Positions 33,067 through 34,783 of a stretch of 34,783 nt of DNA are shown here, piece by piece. Below the pieces are notes generated by a model, which saw nothing but the letters and a program-made list of their open reading frames with translations, did not search any database and was not told the origin of the DNA. Origin of the DNA: Rhizobium sp. PDO1-076. GTDB taxonomy: Bacteria; Pseudomonadota; Alphaproteobacteria; Rhizobiales; Rhizobiaceae. Within the stretch, counting starts at the first letter, position 1. Each line of letters opens with the position of its first letter. Where the stretch lies: assembly GCF_000247475.1 (NCBI RefSeq), contig NZ_AHZC01000344.1, positions 1 through 34,783 on the forward strand, given 5' to 3'. A program made the position numbers and the translations under genes.

Positions 33067-33267
33067 CGGATGTTGCGCGCCGGGCCGCAAGTGCTGCGCC
33101 GAGGCGGCTGCGGCCGTGTCCTTACGCAAAGCGCAAAGCATGGCTTCCCTTTGCCGGCCGATCGCACTAAAAGCCCTCAACGGCTGCGCGCGAAACAAAT
33201 TCCAAAAGCCTGATCGACTAGGTTCACAAAGCCCCGGCGATTGTGTAGTTTCCGCGCACATTTTTAA

Positions 33268-33284
33268 GGGGGCTTGTGCCCCCA
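33268..33284 (+). other. GC hairpin in the infA leader
   Basis: GGGGG and CCCCC pair around a short TTGT-containing loop, after TTTTTAA and about 30 bases before the infA start. It may mark the end of an upstream transcript or stabilise the infA leader. The preceding ~200 bases (33067-33267) show no gene. Confidence 0.4.
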
Positions 33285-33312
33285 AGCTAAACTCAAGGAA
33301 GACAACCGCTCA

Positions 33313-33531
33313 ATGGCTAAAGAAGAAGTCCTCGAATTTCCAGGCGTCGTCACGGAACTCCTGCCGAACGCAACGTTCCGGGTGAAGCTCGAAAACGAGC
33401 ACGAGATCATCGCCCACACCGCCGGCCGCATGCGCAAGAACCGTATCCGCGTTCTCGCCGGCGACAAGGTGCTGGTCGAAATGACACCCTATGACCTGAC
33501 CAAGGGCCGTATCACCTACCGCTTCAAGTAA
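33313..33531 (+). CDS. infA: Translation initiation factor IF-1
   Basis: The 72-residue product is a complete IF-1 with a single S1/OB fold: [40 protein letters not shown], and GRITYRFK at the C terminus. IF-1 binds the 30S A site with IF-2 and IF-3 during initiation. The ATG at 33313 gives the conserved N terminus, with AAGGAAG about 12 bases upstream. The maf gene follows 27 bases later on the same strand. Confidence 0.97.
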   Translation: MAKEEVLEFPGVVTELLPNATFRVKLENEHEIIAHTAGRMRKNRIRVLAGDKVLVEMTPYDLTKGRITYRFK

Positions 33532-33557
33532 GGCGTGACGGTCGGTCGCGAGGGGCC

Positions 33558-34178
33558 ATGGAACTGAGACAGAAGCTGATACTGGCCTCCGGGTCGCCGC
33601 GCCGTCTGGACCTGCTCAAGCAGGCCGGCATCGAACCTGCGCGCCTGATGCCGATGGATCTTGACGAGACCCCGCAGAAATCCGAGCATCCGCGTTCGCT
33701 GGCCCGCAGGCTTTCGGCCGACAAGGCAAGAGCCGCCTATGAGGTCACACGGCAGGATCTCGCCTGGAAGGATGGCTATATCCTCGCCGCCGATACGGTC
33801 GTGGCTGTCGGCCGGCGCATTCTGCCCAAGGCGGAATACATGGAAGAGGCATCGTCTGCGCTGCATCTGCTGTCTGGCCGCAGCCACTGGGTGTTTACCG
33901 GCGTCTGCCTGATCGCGCCGGACGGTAAGCTGCGCCAGAAGATCGTCGAGACCAAGGTGCGCTTCAAGCGGCTTTCCGGCTACGACATCGAATGTTATCT
34001 TGCCTCTGGCCAGTGGCGCGGCAAGGCCGGTGCTTATGCGATCCAGGGCATTGCCGGCACCTTCGTGCAGAAACTCGTCGGTTCCTATACCAATGTCGTC
34101 GGCCTGCCGCTGTTCGAGACCATGCAGATGCTGGCAGGCGAAGGTTATGACGTGCATGCCGGCTGGACGGAGGGCTGA
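33558..34178 (+). CDS. maf: Maf-family nucleoside triphosphate pyrophosphatase
   Basis: The 206-residue protein is a Maf/YhdE-type enzyme, hydrolysing non-canonical or regulatory nucleoside triphosphates to monophosphate and pyrophosphate. It shows the N-terminal [18 protein letters not shown] motif, the conserved [25 protein letters not shown] with the catalytic aspartate, and [20 protein letters not shown]. Substrate preference (dTTP/UTP or m7GTP class) is not certain from sequence. It lies 27 bases after infA and 4 bases before yacG, the usual rhizobial order. Confidence 0.93.
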   Translation: MELRQKLILASGSPRRLDLLKQAGIEPARLMPMDLDETPQKSEHPRSLARRLSADKARAAYEVTRQDLAWKDGYILAADTVVAVGRRILPKAEYMEEASSALHLLSGRSHWVFTGVCLIAPDGKLRQKIVETKVRFKRLSGYDIECYLASGQWRGKAGAYAIQGIAGTFVQKLVGSYTNVVGLPLFETMQMLAGEGYDVHAGWTEG

Positions 34179-34181
34179 TCC

Positions 34182-34394
34182 ATGACCGATGACCGGACCC
34201 CGCGCATGGCCAAGGTCGAGCCGCTGCGCAAGGCGCTTCCATGCCCGGAATGCAAGCGCCCGTCTGCGCGCGAACACTATCCGTTCTGCTCGGACCGTTG
34301 CCGCAATCTCGACCTGTCGCGCTGGCTGAAAGGCTCCTATGCCATTCCGGTGGCCGAGGACGAATCCAAGGCGGACGAGGACGACTATCGCTGA
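34182..34394 (+). CDS. yacG: DNA gyrase inhibitor YacG
   Basis: The 70-residue zinc protein has four cysteines in the YacG pattern (Cys21, Cys24, Cys36, Cys40: LPCPECKRP and YPFCSDRCRNLDLSRWL). An acidic disordered tail follows (AEDESKADEDDYR). YacG binds the C-terminal part of GyrB and blocks DNA binding by gyrase in E. coli. It starts four bases after maf, presumably in the same transcript. Confidence 0.92.
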   Translation: MTDDRTPRMAKVEPLRKALPCPECKRPSAREHYPFCSDRCRNLDLSRWLKGSYAIPVAEDESKADEDDYR

Positions 34395-34492
34395 TCGCGA
34401 TTTGCACCGCCCGCACCTTTGTTGCGATCTCCTTGTTTGAATTGAATTTTCTGCGTTTTTCACATCTTCTTCAAAAAAGTGCCGCAAGGCGC

Positions 34493-34520
34493 TGGACATG
34501 GCCGAACAAGATGTTATAAC
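34493..34520 (+). promoter_or_regulatory. Likely tRNA-Phe promoter
   Basis: TGGACA (34493-34498) and TATAAC (34515-34520), 16 bases apart, lie about 70 bases before the tRNA. The -10 is close to consensus. The CG-rich stretch just after it resembles a stringent discriminator (CCCGCTCGC). Confidence 0.55.
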
Positions 34521-34592
34521 CCCGCTCGCTCCCGGGGAAATACCCCGGCGGTTTCGACCAGAAACCGGCAGGCTTCGTCAAAAAGCCGAGAT

Positions 34593-34668
34593 GCCCGGAT
34601 AGCTCAGTTGGTAGAGCAGCGGATTGAAAATCCGCGTGTCGGTGGTTCAAATCCGCCTCCGGGCACCA
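34593..34668 (+). tRNA. tRNA-Phe (GAA anticodon)
   Basis: A full 76-base cloverleaf is present: acceptor GCCCGGA/TCCGGGC, D arm GCTC-AGTTGGTA-GAGC, anticodon arm CGGAT-TGAAAAT-CCGCG region with GAA, T-loop GGTTCAAATCC, and an encoded ACCA end. tRNA-Phe genes are common integration targets. Confidence 0.96.
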
Positions 34669-34724
34669 TTCTAAGTACTTGATGTGCTTGTGCTTTTCCA
34701 TGGTCTTGTAACGCCTTCGTTTTG

Positions 34725-34757
34725 CGAGTTTGACAGTTTCAAACCCCGAGTTTGACA
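34725..34757. repeat. Pair of 11-bp direct repeats 22 bp apart, downstream of tRNA-Phe
   Basis: CGAGTTTGACA occurs at 34725-34735 and 34747-34757, start to start exactly 22 bp (two helical turns). The first copy overlaps a short inverted repeat (GTTTGA/TCAAAC). These could be integrase arm sites or an operator of a gene beyond the window. Confidence 0.4.
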
Positions 34758-34783
34758 ACTTCTGTTTTTCGTTTGTTAAGCTC

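Noticed and set aside
1..34783. CRISPR array
   Set aside because: No set of regularly spaced identical repeats of suitable length was seen anywhere; the tandem arrays present have 13-14 bp units without spacers.

Overview
The window looks like the chromosome of a Rhizobiaceae-type alphaproteobacterium (Rhizobium, Agrobacterium or a close relative; genus not resolved). The evidence is high GC, strong third-position GC, many long antisense open frames, and the block murA - DUF2948 - hisD - UPF0262 - LMW phosphatase-like - infA - maf - yacG - tRNA-Phe, which I know from that family.

Bases 1-11.2 kb are an accessory region. It opens with a truncated IS91-type accompanying integrase. Next come a DUF3095 cyclase-fold gene and a compact stress locus: a canonical Ohr peroxidase, a divergent Tat-exported epoxide hydrolase, a second Ohr-like protein lacking the peroxidatic cysteine, and a 948-residue regulator with an OmpR-type winged helix fused to a STAND ATPase. 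The two divergent genes carry inverted copies of one ~76-bp promoter/operator module. The module has CTAAC-N5-CTAAC direct repeats upstream of similar -35/-10 boxes, the layout expected of an OmpR-type activator site. After this lie a Tat-signal protein divergent from a small XRE repressor with two AT-rich palindromic operators, then alpA, a small element protein, and a large serine recombinase broken by a frameshifting deletion. The second part looks like a decayed integrative element.

Bases 11.4-26.1 kb are mostly chromosomal in character. They hold a BASS-family transporter, an exported GDPD phosphodiesterase, a GH32 beta-fructosidase, a metallophosphoesterase / Ser-Thr kinase-universal stress fusion pair, a transporter-like hybrid sensor kinase, mscL, an aminotransferase, galE, a 2-keto-4-pentenoate hydratase-like gene and a DUF1127 micro-protein. 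Bases 26.4-28.1 kb hold a lower-GC AlbA_2 (Schlafen-type) gene beside the 3' end of tRNA-Thr, probably acquired. From 28.4 kb the conserved housekeeping block runs to tRNA-Phe. The last ~110 bases hold spaced direct repeats that may mark another inserted element.

The most interesting candidate system is the 1.8-7.3 kb peroxide/epoxide locus. It pairs an active and a Cys-less Ohr with an exported epoxide hydrolase, has no OhrR in view, and is probably driven by the adjacent STAND activator through the duplicated promoter. That regulatory link is inferred from motif layout and proximity only.
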